A model generated the notes under the pieces. The model made no database searches, had not been told where the DNA came from, and saw only the letters and a list, made by a program, of their open reading frames with translations. Below are positions 39,397 through 48,538 of a stretch of DNA of 64,000 nucleotides, piece by piece. The first letter of the stretch is position 1, and each line of letters opens with the position of its first letter. Source of the DNA: Neoluteolibacter marinus (GTDB lineage: Bacteria > Verrucomicrobiota > Verrucomicrobiia > Verrucomicrobiales > Akkermansiaceae); contig NZ_JACZFQ010000052.1 of the NCBI RefSeq assembly GCF_014904755.1, positions 1-64,000 of the forward strand. Reading direction: 5' to 3'. The translations under genes were made by a program, and so were the position numbers.

Positions 39397-40833
39397 ATGA
39401 TCAAATCACTCCTCCTGTTGGCGGCCCTGCCGCTGATCTCGACCTCCATGGTCCATGCCGGGACCCTTGCCCGCTGGACGCCGGTCGCCGACGGCGACCC
39501 GCTGCGGGGCAATGCCTACTCCGAGTCCGGCACGGTTCCCGGGGCGGACGAACTGGCCGCGGGCTTCCGCGAAGGCCTGCTTTCCCGCTCTGCCGCCCTT
39601 CCCGGATTCGCCAATTCCGGGGCGTCCTGGACCGGGGCCTCCGACTCGAGCGCCTTCAATCCCGACCAGTACACCGCCATCCGCCTGCTTGCGGCCGGAC
39701 CGCTCGAATACCGCATCGATGCCCTAAGCTACGAGATCTTCTCGTTCGGCACCTCGGTGGAGGATGTCGAGGGTGAAGCGGTCATGAGCGACGTGAAGTT
39801 CGTGCTGCGGTCCAGCCTCGACGGCTTCACCACCGACCTCGCCTCGCTGACCGCGAACTACGACGGGGGCCATGTGGCAAGTTTCGACCTCACCGGGGTT
39901 ACGGAGCTCCAGAGTGTCACCGGCGACATCGAGCTCCGCCTCTACATCTGGGAAGACGGAGCGGCCGACCCGCTGCTGTTCCTCGATTTGACCGGCGACC
40001 TGATGGTCGAGGGCGAGGTGCTCAGCACCGAGCCCGACGTCGTGCTGGCCCGCTGGATCCCGAGGTCGAACCCCCTGGGCAACAGCACCGAAGTCGAGCC
40101 CTTCACGAAAGATGCGGCGATCGGGATGTCTCCCGTCGCACGACGCGTGTCGCAGGGCGGGGGAACCAACGGGAGCGCCGCCTGGCCCGGCTACATCGAG
40201 AGCGCCGAACTACTGGAAACATCGTATCTGGAGATCGAGCTCTTGCCGTCCGCGGGAGCCGACTACTCGGTGACCCGTGTCGGCCTGACCATCCAGACCT
40301 ACGGGACGGAAAGCGCGAGTGGCTGGGGCGCGGCGATCCGCTCGAGCCTCGACGGCTTCACCGCCGACCTGGCCACGACCGCCGGCACCGATGACATCGC
40401 CGATCTCGTCTTCGATCTGAGCGGTCATCCGGAGCTCGGGTCGCTCACGCAGCCGCTGACGCTGCGCATTTACATTTGGGACGTGGATCCGCTGGACGGC
40501 GGAAGCCACGATCCCTTCATGTGGGCCGATATCCGCGGCGACGACTATTCCAAGCACCGCGGGGTCTACGTGCTGGGTGCGATTGATGCACCGCCGCTCG
40601 ATCCGGCCGTCATGTCCGCCGTCTACGACGAGGAACTGGGCTTCCGGATCATCGTCGCCAACCTCACCCCGGGCGTCGAGTACGACATTTACTCGACCAC
40701 CGACCTGTCCGAGCCCTTCACCCGCCTGTACCTCAACAGGGTCGCGACCAGCTCCACGGAGGAGTTCATCGACGCTCTCGCCGATCCGGGTTTCGAACCA
40801 CGCCGCTTCTACCGGCTCGAAACCCTCGAGTGA
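39397..40833 (+). CDS. Secreted protein with two related beta modules
   Basis: A 478-aa exported protein, signal peptide MIKSLLLLAALPLISTSMVHA. Two related halves start ARWTP (residue ~25) and ARWIP (residue ~222); each contains RSSLDGFTxDLA and an RLYIW or RIYIW strand later (SLDGFTTDLASL and SLDGFTADLATT). The C-terminus (LTPGVEYDIYSTTDLSEPF) resembles the short end-domain of many Verrucomicrobia secreted proteins. Unknown function. It is the first gene of a three-gene cassette. The leader has AAC at 7-nt spacing. Confidence 0.6.
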   Translation: MIKSLLLLAALPLISTSMVHAGTLARWTPVADGDPLRGNAYSESGTVPGADELAAGFREGLLSRSAALPGFANSGASWTGASDSSAFNPDQYTAIRLLAAGPLEYRIDALSYEIFSFGTSVEDVEGEAVMSDVKFVLRSSLDGFTTDLASLTANYDGGHVASFDLTGVTELQSVTGDIELRLYIWEDGAADPLLFLDLTGDLMVEGEVLSTEPDVVLARWIPRSNPLGNSTEVEPFTKDAAIGMSPVARRVSQGGGTNGSAAWPGYIESAELLETSYLEIELLPSAGADYSVTRVGLTIQTYGTESASGWGAAIRSSLDGFTADLATTAGTDDIADLVFDLSGHPELGSLTQPLTLRIYIWDVDPLDGGSHDPFMWADIRGDDYSKHRGVYVLGAIDAPPLDPAVMSAVYDEELGFRIIVANLTPGVEYDIYSTTDLSEPFTRLYLNRVATSSTEEFIDALADPGFEPRRFYRLETLE

Positions 40834-40875
40834 TCCCGAACCGGCCGCGACGGCCTCCGTCCGACACGAATCACG

Positions 40876-43800
40876 ATGAAAACGAAGCAGGCATACAAAC
40901 CGGGAATCAGGCGGGGATTCGCGCTGGTGGTGACGATGTCCCTGATGGTGCTGCTTACGATGCTGGTCATGGCACTGGTGCAGCTGGGCAGCATCGCCAT
41001 CCGATCCTCGTCCCGCCTCGACGCGATGACGGCGGCGCGAGCCAACGCGATGGTATCCCTCAACCTCGCGATCGGCCAGCTCCAGCGGACGCTGGGGCCG
41101 GACCAGCGCATCACGGCGCCGGCCAGCCTGGCTCCCGGCCGGAGTTCCAGTGAGTGGTGCGGCGTCTGGTCGCCCGGCGACCTGGATGACTCCGGCCTGA
41201 GCCCCGCCGTCGGCTGGGGTGCCAGCTACGGGAGTCCTCTCTATCTGACCGACCGGCGCACGAAGCGCAGCGGCTGGAAGGACGAGTGGTTCATCGAGGA
41301 ACTGGTGACCACCGGGACGGCCGCGGACGCCGGCCGGATCACGGTCGGGATGACCGGGGACGGCGACGAGGTGGAGGTCCCGGAGTTGCGCTCCGATGAC
41401 AACGGCGGGCTGGCGTGGTGGATCGAGGATCTTTCCCAGCGGGCCAGCGTGGGCAGTGGCGTGAGCCCGGCCGATGCCGGTGGCGTCGGCCTGGCGTCGG
41501 CACCCCGCGTGGACGCCTCGCCACTGTCGCCGGAGGGAGCCTCCTGGGACAGCGATCCCTTCGCCTCCGATCGCGAGCGCGAAAACACGATCACGATGCA
41601 GACCCTCGAGCTCGCCGCGTGGGCGGACATCGGCGGGCTCGACTCGCCGGTCGGGACCCGCTCCTTCGGGCTCTTCACCGACCCGGTGAACGGCGGGCTG
41701 AAGGGCGACCTGACCCGTTTCGTGGAGTCGGAAGACGAAGCCGCCGGGGTCCTGCCACAATTCGCCCTCGATGGCATCCGCGGCGAGGCGTCGATCCTTC
41801 CCGAGCCTTTCCACACGGTGACCGGTCCCCGCTGGGACCGGCTGCGCCGCTGGTTCCGTGCCGGGCAGGAGAGCACTCCGGGCAGTGCCGTCGCGGCCAC
41901 GGTGCCGGAGTCGATCCGCGCCGCCAAGGTGTACGGTGGCGAGGGCTATGCCGTGGATGCCATCAAATCGAGCGAGCTGCCGCTGCACCCGGTGGTCGTC
42001 GATGCCGGCTTCCACTGGGACTACACCCCGGAGACCGACACCGCGCAAAACATCCTCTGCCATGTCTATCCCCGGCTCACCCTTTGGAATCCCTACAATG
42101 TCGAGATGGATGCCGGCCGCTATGTGATTGCGATGCCGAAGCACATCGACAGCGGTGGCGGGCTGTCGGTGGAGGTGGCGGACCAAAACGGGGCCGTGAC
42201 CCGGATTCCAACCGTGGTCGCCGGTTGGGGTGCGCAATTCCGGGCCAGCGGGGAGGCTTCCGATCACTACTTCCTGTTCACGGTGGAGGCCACCACCTTC
42301 GGTCCCGGCGAATGCCTGGTCTTCACCCCGCGGACCGGGGGCGGTGCCCGCAGCGCGCAGCCCTACGATGCCGCCCGGCCGTCCTCGAACATCCTGACCG
42401 CGGCCCAGCCGGTCGGCTCCAACAATTTCTACATCCGCCATTTTTCCACCAAGCCGGACTTGGCCCGGATGCTGGCGCGCGGCATGCGGGTGAAGCGCTA
42501 CATCACGACGCCGCTCGATTCCCCGGACTACGCCGAGGCCCTCCACTGGAATCCCAAGCCCTTCCTGCTCAAGGCCTGTCCCGGCAGCAGCTTCTCGTCG
42601 GCCGAAGTGCTCACCGGCAAGGGCTTCCCGACCTTGCAACGGCTCTACGTGAACGACGGCGGCGGCGGCAAGGACTACTTCGCTTCCGCCGGCCAGCGCG
42701 CGGCCTACATCCGCTACAGCCCCGGCTGGAACGACGACCCGTCGAACAACGGCTCCGAATGGGCGACCTTCAAGGACAACCCGAATCGCAACCCGCCGCG
42801 CAACTGGTACTACCGGGTGCACCAGTCGTGGATCGACGACGAGAAGGAACTCGCCGCGGTCGGCCGGCTCGGCTCGCCCCAGCCGCCCTATGCCTCGGCG
42901 GTGATGGCCGACTGGAACCCGATGGCATCGGTGGTCTTCCGGACGCCCTCGACCTATCTGCTCGAACATTTCGACCTGCATGTCGGCTGCTGGTACCGCT
43001 GCAAGGCACCCCACGATGCCCTTGGGCCCGATCAGGACTGGGGAATCTTCGCGGACGGGCTCGCGAGGGGCTGCCCCTTCGGTGATCCGCGCGAGTATGC
43101 CTCACAGCTGTCGTTCCCGCTGATCGATCTTCCGGAAGCGGGCCAGCCGCTCCAGTCGATCGGTGCCCTGAGGAACGCGCCCCTTTCCCCCTGGCTCTGG
43201 CACCCGGCGCGGATCGTCGGCACGTCCCGTCCTTCCCTGCACGCGGACCGCGATGCCGGGGCAATCCCGACGCTCGCGACCGGGGCAAACCCGTGGAAAA
43301 ACATCATCGTCCAGACCGATGCGGTGTTCGGCGACCTGATCCAGGAAAACGACCACCGGCGCGAGACGCTGCTCTACGACATCGCCTACTCGGTGAACCG
43401 CCGGTTGTGGGACAGCTTCTTCGCCTCGTCCTGGTCGGTGGATTCCGGCTGGAACGGCCACGAGCGGCTGCCCAACCGGCAGCTCGTCGCCCATCCGCTG
43501 CTGGGCGGCGCGGAGCAGGCGCGGAAAGCCTCGGTCGACGATGCCGGCGGCCTGGGGCTCTGGTTGTCCGCCTATCTGCTCGTCAATGGCGGCGCCTTCA
43601 ACGTCAACTCGACCTCGGTGGAAGCCTGGGCCGCGGTGCTCGGCGGGCTCAAGGGGCTGACGCGGACCACGGCGGGCGACGGTTCGCTCGATGGCGATCA
43701 TCCTTTCGCGCGATTCCGCCAGCCGGTCACCGCCGACCCGCTGTGGGGCGGGTCGCTGGCGCTCAGTGACGATCAGGTGCAAGAGCTTGCCGGCGAGATC

Positions 43801-44394
43801 GTCGAAATCGTCAGGGAACGCGGTCCCTTCCTGGGGGTCGCGGATTTCGTCAACCGCCGCCTTGCCACCGGTGACTCGGCGGAAGCCGGGGTCATCGACG
43901 AGGCCCTCTTGCGGGCGAACCTGGTGTCCGGCGACCTGCTCAAGTTCCCCGCGACGGGCAACGATAACGACAGCAAGGTCCGGCAGAACCTGCGCAGCCG
44001 CGAGGAGAACGCCTCGCAATGGAAGCTGGCGGGAAGCGCGGGCTTCATCGAGCAGGGCGACATCCTGGAGCCGGTCGGCGGCGCCCTGTGCGCGCGCGGT
44101 GACACCTTCCGGATCCGCGCCACCGGGGTCGCCTACGGCGAGCGGGGCGAGGTCCTCAGCCGGGCCACCTGCGAGGCGGTGGTCGTGCGTTCGCCGGACT
44201 ACCTGCTGAAGCGCCCCTTCGACGACCCCGGCGATGCGAACTCCGGCAATTCAGCGCTGGTAGCGCCGATGACCCGCGGGATCCGCGACAGCAAACTCGT
44301 CAACAACCCCCAGCTCCATCCCCTCAACCAGCGCTTCGGGCGCCGTTTCGAGGTGCTCGGCATCAAATGGCTCAAGACCCCATCCGAATCATGA
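40876..44394 (+). CDS. Giant PilX-like envelope protein (Verru_Chthon cassette A type)
   Basis: A 1172-aa protein. The N-terminus GIRRGFALVVTMSLMVLLTMLVMALVQLGSIAIRSSS is a type IV pilin-like or PilX-like signal and helix, followed by LDAMTAARANAMVSLNLAIGQLQRTLGPDQRIT, a signature I associate with Verru_Chthon cassette protein A. The remainder is a large mixed domain with no recognised motif. It probably joins a pilin-like or secretion machinery, or is displayed. The next gene overlaps it by 4 nt. Confidence 0.75.
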   Translation: MKTKQAYKPGIRRGFALVVTMSLMVLLTMLVMALVQLGSIAIRSSSRLDAMTAARANAMVSLNLAIGQLQRTLGPDQRITAPASLAPGRSSSEWCGVWSPGDLDDSGLSPAVGWGASYGSPLYLTDRRTKRSGWKDEWFIEELVTTGTAADAGRITVGMTGDGDEVEVPELRSDDNGGLAWWIEDLSQRASVGSGVSPADAGGVGLASAPRVDASPLSPEGASWDSDPFASDRERENTITMQTLELAAWADIGGLDSPVGTRSFGLFTDPVNGGLKGDLTRFVESEDEAAGVLPQFALDGIRGEASILPEPFHTVTGPRWDRLRRWFRAGQESTPGSAVAATVPESIRAAKVYGGEGYAVDAIKSSELPLHPVVVDAGFHWDYTPETDTAQNILCHVYPRLTLWNPYNVEMDAGRYVIAMPKHIDSGGGLSVEVADQNGAVTRIPTVVAGWGAQFRASGEASDHYFLFTVEATTFGPGECLVFTPRTGGGARSAQPYDAARPSSNILTAAQPVGSNNFYIRHFSTKPDLARMLARGMRVKRYITTPLDSPDYAEALHWNPKPFLLKACPGSSFSSAEVLTGKGFPTLQRLYVNDGGGGKDYFASAGQRAAYIRYSPGWNDDPSNNGSEWATFKDNPNRNPPRNWYYRVHQSWIDDEKELAAVGRLGSPQPPYASAVMADWNPMASVVFRTPSTYLLEHFDLHVGCWYRCKAPHDALGPDQDWGIFADGLARGCPFGDPREYASQLSFPLIDLPEAGQPLQSIGALRNAPLSPWLWHPARIVGTSRPSLHADRDAGAIPTLATGANPWKNIIVQTDAVFGDLIQENDHRRETLLYDIAYSVNRRLWDSFFASSWSVDSGWNGHERLPNRQLVAHPLLGGAEQARKASVDDAGGLGLWLSAYLLVNGGAFNVNSTSVEAWAAVLGGLKGLTRTTAGDGSLDGDHPFARFRQPVTADPLWGGSLALSDDQVQELAGEIVEIVRERGPFLGVADFVNRRLATGDSAEAGVIDEALLRANLVSGDLLKFPATGNDNDSKVRQNLRSREENASQWKLAGSAGFIEQGDILEPVGGALCARGDTFRIRATGVAYGERGEVLSRATCEAVVVRSPDYLLKRPFDDPGDANSGNSALVAPMTRGIRDSKLVNNPQLHPLNQRFGRRFEVLGIKWLKTPSES

Positions 44395-45158
44395 GAAACC
44401 TGCTCCTGTTCATCCTCGCGTTCCTGCCCGGCCTGCATGCGGACGAGGAACGCCAACTCCTGGTGGCGGCTGTCGGCGATCTGCCGGTGCCGCGTCTCCA
44501 CGCGGTCGAGGAACACGGCTTCCGTGGCTACAAGCGGGACGAGACATCCTCGCCGCTGGTCTTCCCGGGAACCTGGAGCGTCCGCCATGCCGGCGGCGCC
44601 GGGGAGATCGAACTACGGCTTAACCAGGAACCACGACGTTTGTCCTATTCGGCTGGTGAGGTCGGGCTGGAGCTCCTGCCGCAAGGGGACGGCGGCGATT
44701 CCCGTCCGCTGCGGATTGCCCCGGAAAGCGCCAACCCCCTGGTGATCCTGTTCAACCGACGGCCGGACCAGCCGTGGCTGGAAGGTCATGACCGCAAGCT
44801 GGTGGATTGTCAGCCGCAGGTGTCGTCCCGGCCGACGGCAACCCTCCTCAACCTCAGCGGAGCCATCCTGCACTACCGCGGTCCGGACGGCAGCGGTCAG
44901 CAGTTGTCACCGGGGAAATCCGCCACCGCCGCCATCATGGTGAGCCGCGGCGCGGACCTCAAGCTGCTGCCCCTTGCGGCGAGCGCCGGGGGCCGACGCT
45001 TCACGCTCGACGTCTGCCCCATCGAGGTCAGCGGCCGGCTGGCCCCGGTGGTGGTCGTCCACACCGCGATCGGTGCCGCCACCAGCAAGCGGCCCTTCAA
45101 GGTGACCGTGATCCAGCCGTCGCGGGCGGCGGGCGGCGCCGCGACCAAGAAGGACTGA
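44391..45158 (+). CDS. Exported protein co-encoded with the PilX-like protein
   Basis: A 255-aa exported protein. Signal peptide MRNLLLFILAFLPGLHA, then beta-rich sequence (ELRLNQEPRRLSYSAGEVGLELL) with no motif I know; two Cys residues (VDCQPQ and DVCPIE). Its ATG overlaps the PilX-like stop (ATGA), so they are co-translated. Similar partners follow the giant protein in other Verrucomicrobia as I recall; function unknown. Confidence 0.65.
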   Translation: MRNLLLFILAFLPGLHADEERQLLVAAVGDLPVPRLHAVEEHGFRGYKRDETSSPLVFPGTWSVRHAGGAGEIELRLNQEPRRLSYSAGEVGLELLPQGDGGDSRPLRIAPESANPLVILFNRRPDQPWLEGHDRKLVDCQPQVSSRPTATLLNLSGAILHYRGPDGSGQQLSPGKSATAAIMVSRGADLKLLPLAASAGGRRFTLDVCPIEVSGRLAPVVVVHTAIGAATSKRPFKVTVIQPSRAAGGAATKKD

Positions 45159-45306
45159 GGCGGCCATCCCTCGGCCGGGCAGGACCCGGTGGAAGTTGCG
45201 TGTGGCATCCTTCGGGTCCCTGCCGATCACCCCTTCCTCCCCCGGCGATTCTTCCTGGTCGGGAAAGGTTCCGATCTTGTGCGGCTTGTTCGCGGCGGAC
45301 CCGGAT

Positions 45307-47637
45307 TCACTCGACCTGCTTCACCCGGTAGTAACGCCTCGTCGGAGGAGCGGGATCGGGGTCGTTCCAAACCGTGTGGCACGATTCGGCTCCGAGTTCC
45401 GGGCCGGCTGGCCGCCAGTGGATCATGTCTTCGGAAACCTCCACCTGATAGTCGCGGCCCGGTTCGGTGCGAAGTTCGAGACGGCGGCCACCGTCGGGTG
45501 TCGCGGTCAGGGCAAGTTCCGGTCTCGCGTCAATGGCCGGTTCCGGGAAAACCGAGTCGGGGCTGACCTGGAGCGAGAGGTTCGGATTGAGCCACAGGTC
45601 CGGGCGCGAGGCGGCGTATTGCAGCATGACGACGCGGTAGTCGCCGGCCGGGATTGGACCTGTGACGTCGATGAAACCATCGCCCGAGGCATTGTAGAGG
45701 TAGGCGTCCCCGGGCAGGCCGGAGACCGCGAGGCGGAAGCCGGAAATCGGCCACGGGGTGGTGTTGTGGACCACCACGAACTGGAAGTAGATGCCGGCGA
45801 TCGGGTCGTAGGAGACCCCGGTGGCCAGCCCGACGGCGACGTCGTCCGGATTGAACTGCAACTCGTATGCCCCGGCATCGGCAGCGGGACCAACTTGCCG
45901 TTGGAAGCCCTCGCCCCGCTGGTCGAATTCGGGAGCGGCTGCGATCGGAATCCCGAGGTCGAGGGCCGGGCTGTGGGCGAGGATGGGTATCGTCCGCGTG
46001 AATCCGCCGTGGAATCCGAACTCGCCCAGCCCGGCGTCCGCCACGGAAACACTTGTGCTTGAGGGATTGCTGGGAAAACGGGTTTCGACGGCATCGAAGA
46101 GATTGCCGCCTTGGTCGAACGTGTAGGCCGCGCGAGCACTGAGCTTTACGGAGTTGCCCAGAAACAGGCTGTTGCTGGACGTCGCGCCAAGCCCCAGGAT
46201 CAGAGGGGAGGAATTCGAAATGAACGAACAATGAGTCAGCCGGACTTCCCCGACGATCACCGAATCAGTCCCTTGGCTCCGGGTGAAGGTACAGTTTTCG
46301 ACTTCGATCGGCAGTCCGTAGGTGTAGGAAATCGATCGTCCCCTGTTTCCTTCGAAGAGGCATCGTCGGATTACCGCGGGATACTTGAGGGTGTAGGGAT
46401 TGAGTGCACTCCCGTTGTCGAGGAACTCGCAGTCCTCGACGAGGATGGTGCCTTGGTAGCGGCTGGAGGATACAACGTTGGAGCTTCCGCGGATCACCAG
46501 CCGGCGCAAGGTGAAGGCTTGGCCGGAAGCAACGAACAGCGTGCCTCCGTCGCCTTGGATTGTCACCCTGCCTGGCGAAGGCGGGCCTTCAAGAACCACT
46601 TCTCCCCGATACGCGCCGGACACGGAAATCGTCACGGGAGCAGTCGTGAATGGAACTCCTTCGGCTTCCGAAAACCGGACGGTGTCCACGCCCGGAAACA
46701 GGTCGGCATTGCTGAATGCCTGGAACAGGGAGCCTTCTCCAGAAGCTGCTGTCCGCGTCACCACCGTGTCGTTGCGCCCGATCACAAGGCGGATGGATTC
46801 CTGCCGCAAGGGATCGGTGGTTAGTTCGACGGTCTCCTGGGCCTCCGCGTGATCGTCGTCGATGGTTTCGAATTCGATCAGGGCACTTTCTTCTCCGGTG
46901 GCAAAGCGGACATCGAAGTAGCTTCCCGACGAACTCGGGATCAGCGGTAGCTCCATACCATCCCGCCGGATCCGGAAGTCCGACTCGACCCCTTCAGTGG
47001 CGAGATGGACGAGGGTGTGATTGCTTGTCGGGGTTTGACGGAACACCCGAAGTGACAGGACTTCCCCGGATTCGGTTCGACGGGTCCGGCGGGGATCCAC
47101 TCCGACGGCCGACGCGGACTGATCCGTCGGGGTCCCGTGGAGCACCGGAACCAGCAATTTGCCGTCGGTGTGAATGGCGAGCAGGTTTCCCGTCGCTCGA
47201 AGTAGGTGGATCCAGTTCGAAAGGTCGTAGTCGCGGAAGCCGTCGCCTCCTGCCGGGGGAAGCCGGGTACCATCATCCGATGCGACGAGTTGGCCGTTCA
47301 GGTAGACCGCAAAAGCCGCGACCTCCTGTTTCAATGAAAGTGTCAGGGCATCCGGCAGCGCTGTGAGTTTAAAGCGTTGTCGGGTCGAAATGCGGTTGAC
47401 GGAGGAAAAGGTTGTCGAGACTTCCTCGAAGCGACTCCGGCCGCCGAACCCTGCCGGCGCAACGTTCCATGTCAGTGCAACCTCGGGATCAAACCAGTTG
47501 CTCGGAGGGGTTGAAGTTGAGAATTCCGCCGGATCGCCGTCCGCGACATAAATGAGGGTGGGCTTTGTCGGAGGTTCCTGAGCTTGAAGGGAAGTTGTGG
47601 CGAAGCAAAAGAAAAGCAGGGGGAGTTGGGCTTTCAT
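45307..47637 (-). CDS. Secreted right-handed beta-helix protein
   Basis: A 776-aa exported protein. Signal peptide MKAQLPLLFFCFATTSLQA. The N-terminal part has a Calx-beta-like segment (VRFATGEESALIEFETIDDDHAEAQETVELT). Middle part: parallel beta-helix (VVSSSRYQGTILVEDCEFLDNGSALNPYTL, CLFEGNRGRSISY, CTFTRSQ) and DQRGEGFQRQVGPAADAGAYE, the closing motif of choice-of-anchor Q proteins. C-terminal end (YQVEVSEDMIHWRPAG) is a common Verrucomicrobia secreted-protein tail. The gene is less GC-rich than its neighbours and lies behind an AT-rich promoter region, which could mean transfer. Confidence 0.8.
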   Translation of the reverse strand: MKAQLPLLFFCFATTSLQAQEPPTKPTLIYVADGDPAEFSTSTPPSNWFDPEVALTWNVAPAGFGGRSRFEEVSTTFSSVNRISTRQRFKLTALPDALTLSLKQEVAAFAVYLNGQLVASDDGTRLPPAGGDGFRDYDLSNWIHLLRATGNLLAIHTDGKLLVPVLHGTPTDQSASAVGVDPRRTRRTESGEVLSLRVFRQTPTSNHTLVHLATEGVESDFRIRRDGMELPLIPSSSGSYFDVRFATGEESALIEFETIDDDHAEAQETVELTTDPLRQESIRLVIGRNDTVVTRTAASGEGSLFQAFSNADLFPGVDTVRFSEAEGVPFTTAPVTISVSGAYRGEVVLEGPPSPGRVTIQGDGGTLFVASGQAFTLRRLVIRGSSNVVSSSRYQGTILVEDCEFLDNGSALNPYTLKYPAVIRRCLFEGNRGRSISYTYGLPIEVENCTFTRSQGTDSVIVGEVRLTHCSFISNSSPLILGLGATSSNSLFLGNSVKLSARAAYTFDQGGNLFDAVETRFPSNPSSTSVSVADAGLGEFGFHGGFTRTIPILAHSPALDLGIPIAAAPEFDQRGEGFQRQVGPAADAGAYELQFNPDDVAVGLATGVSYDPIAGIYFQFVVVHNTTPWPISGFRLAVSGLPGDAYLYNASGDGFIDVTGPIPAGDYRVVMLQYAASRPDLWLNPNLSLQVSPDSVFPEPAIDARPELALTATPDGGRRLELRTEPGRDYQVEVSEDMIHWRPAGPELGAESCHTVWNDPDPAPPTRRYYRVKQVE

Positions 47638-47654
47638 GCTTAGCGATTACGTCC

Positions 47655-47700
47655 AAAGAATTGTCTTTGTAAATACAAATAGTATACTCGGGATATAAAA
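47655..47700 (-). promoter_or_regulatory. AT-rich promoter region with 14-bp dyad
   Basis: Minus-strand TATACT (47686-47681) is a candidate -10. TTTGTA-aa-TACAAA (47666-47679) is a perfect 6+6 dyad. The region 47655-47700 is far more AT-rich than its surroundings. It precedes the beta-helix gene. No good -35 was found. Confidence 0.45.
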
Positions 47701-47750
47701 TGTTAGGATGTTTGAGCTGCGCCGCGAGATCTTATTCGACATCAGGGCAC

Positions 47751-47781
47751 GAAAAAGCCGCCGGCGTTTCCGCAGGCGGCT
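47751..47781 (-). terminator. Rho-independent terminator of sodA
   Basis: Minus strand: GCCGCC (47780-47775) pairs with GGCGGC (47762-47757), followed by TTTTTC. It lies 20 nt after the sodA stop. Confidence 0.8.
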
Positions 47782-47801
47782 TCGGGCAGATAGTGGTCGG
47801 T

Positions 47802-48425
47802 TCAGCCCGCGAATTTCGCGGCGACGACGTCCCAGTTCACGACGTTCCAGAAAGCGCCGATGTAGTCCGGGCGGCGGTTCTGGTAGTTGAGATAATAGGC
47901 GTGCTCCCAGACATCGAGGCCGAGGATCGGGGTGCCTTCGCAGCCGGCGATCGCTTTGCCCATGATCGGGTTGTCCTGGTTCGGGGTCGAGCAGACGGCG
48001 ACGCTGCCGTCGGCGTTCTTCACCAGCCAGGCCCAGCCGGAGCCGAAGCGGGTGGCACCGGCCTTGGCGAAGGCTTCCTTGAAGGCGTCGAAGGAGCCGA
48101 AGGCCTTGTCGATGGCCGCGGCGAGATCGCCGGACGGGGCCGAGGCACCGCCGGGGGCGATGACTTGCCAGAAGAAGCTGTGGTTGACGTGACCGCCGCC
48201 GTTGTTGCGGACCGCACCGCGGATGTCTTCCGGCACCGCGGCGAGGTCGGCGATGAGTTCCTCGGGGCTCTTGGCCTCGAGGTCGGCCTTGCCGGCGATG
48301 GCAGCGTTGACGTTGGTGACGTACGCGTTGTGGTGCTTGTCGTGGTGGATCTCCATGGTGCGCGCGTCGATGTGGGGTTCGAGCGCGTCGAAGGCGTATC
48401 CGAGGGCGGGAAGAGTGTAGGCCAT
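47802..48425 (-). CDS. sodA: Superoxide dismutase (Fe/Mn family)
   Basis: Converts superoxide to hydrogen peroxide and oxygen, 207 aa. Metal ligands His27, His82, Asp171, His175 ([23 protein letters not shown]). The Gly-Gly-Gly-His stretch ([13 protein letters not shown]) favours the Mn form, but I cannot prove the metal. ATG 48425 gives the usual [16 protein letters not shown] start; no signal peptide, so cytoplasmic. A terminator follows. Divergent from rmuC. Confidence 0.94.
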   Translation of the reverse strand: MAYTLPALGYAFDALEPHIDARTMEIHHDKHHNAYVTNVNAAIAGKADLEAKSPEELIADLAAVPEDIRGAVRNNGGGHVNHSFFWQVIAPGGASAPSGDLAAAIDKAFGSFDAFKEAFAKAGATRFGSGWAWLVKNADGSVAVCSTPNQDNPIMGKAIAGCEGTPILGLDVWEHAYYLNYQNRRPDYIGAFWNVVNWDVVAAKFAG

Positions 48426-48538
48426 GATCGTAGGTCGGTTTGATTTGCGTTCGCGGGGCAGCGCCGGTACTCCGGCAGGGCGCGCGCGACCCGCCCACGA
48501 TGCCGCGCCTCCCGTCATCCGCAAGGAACAATCCCATC

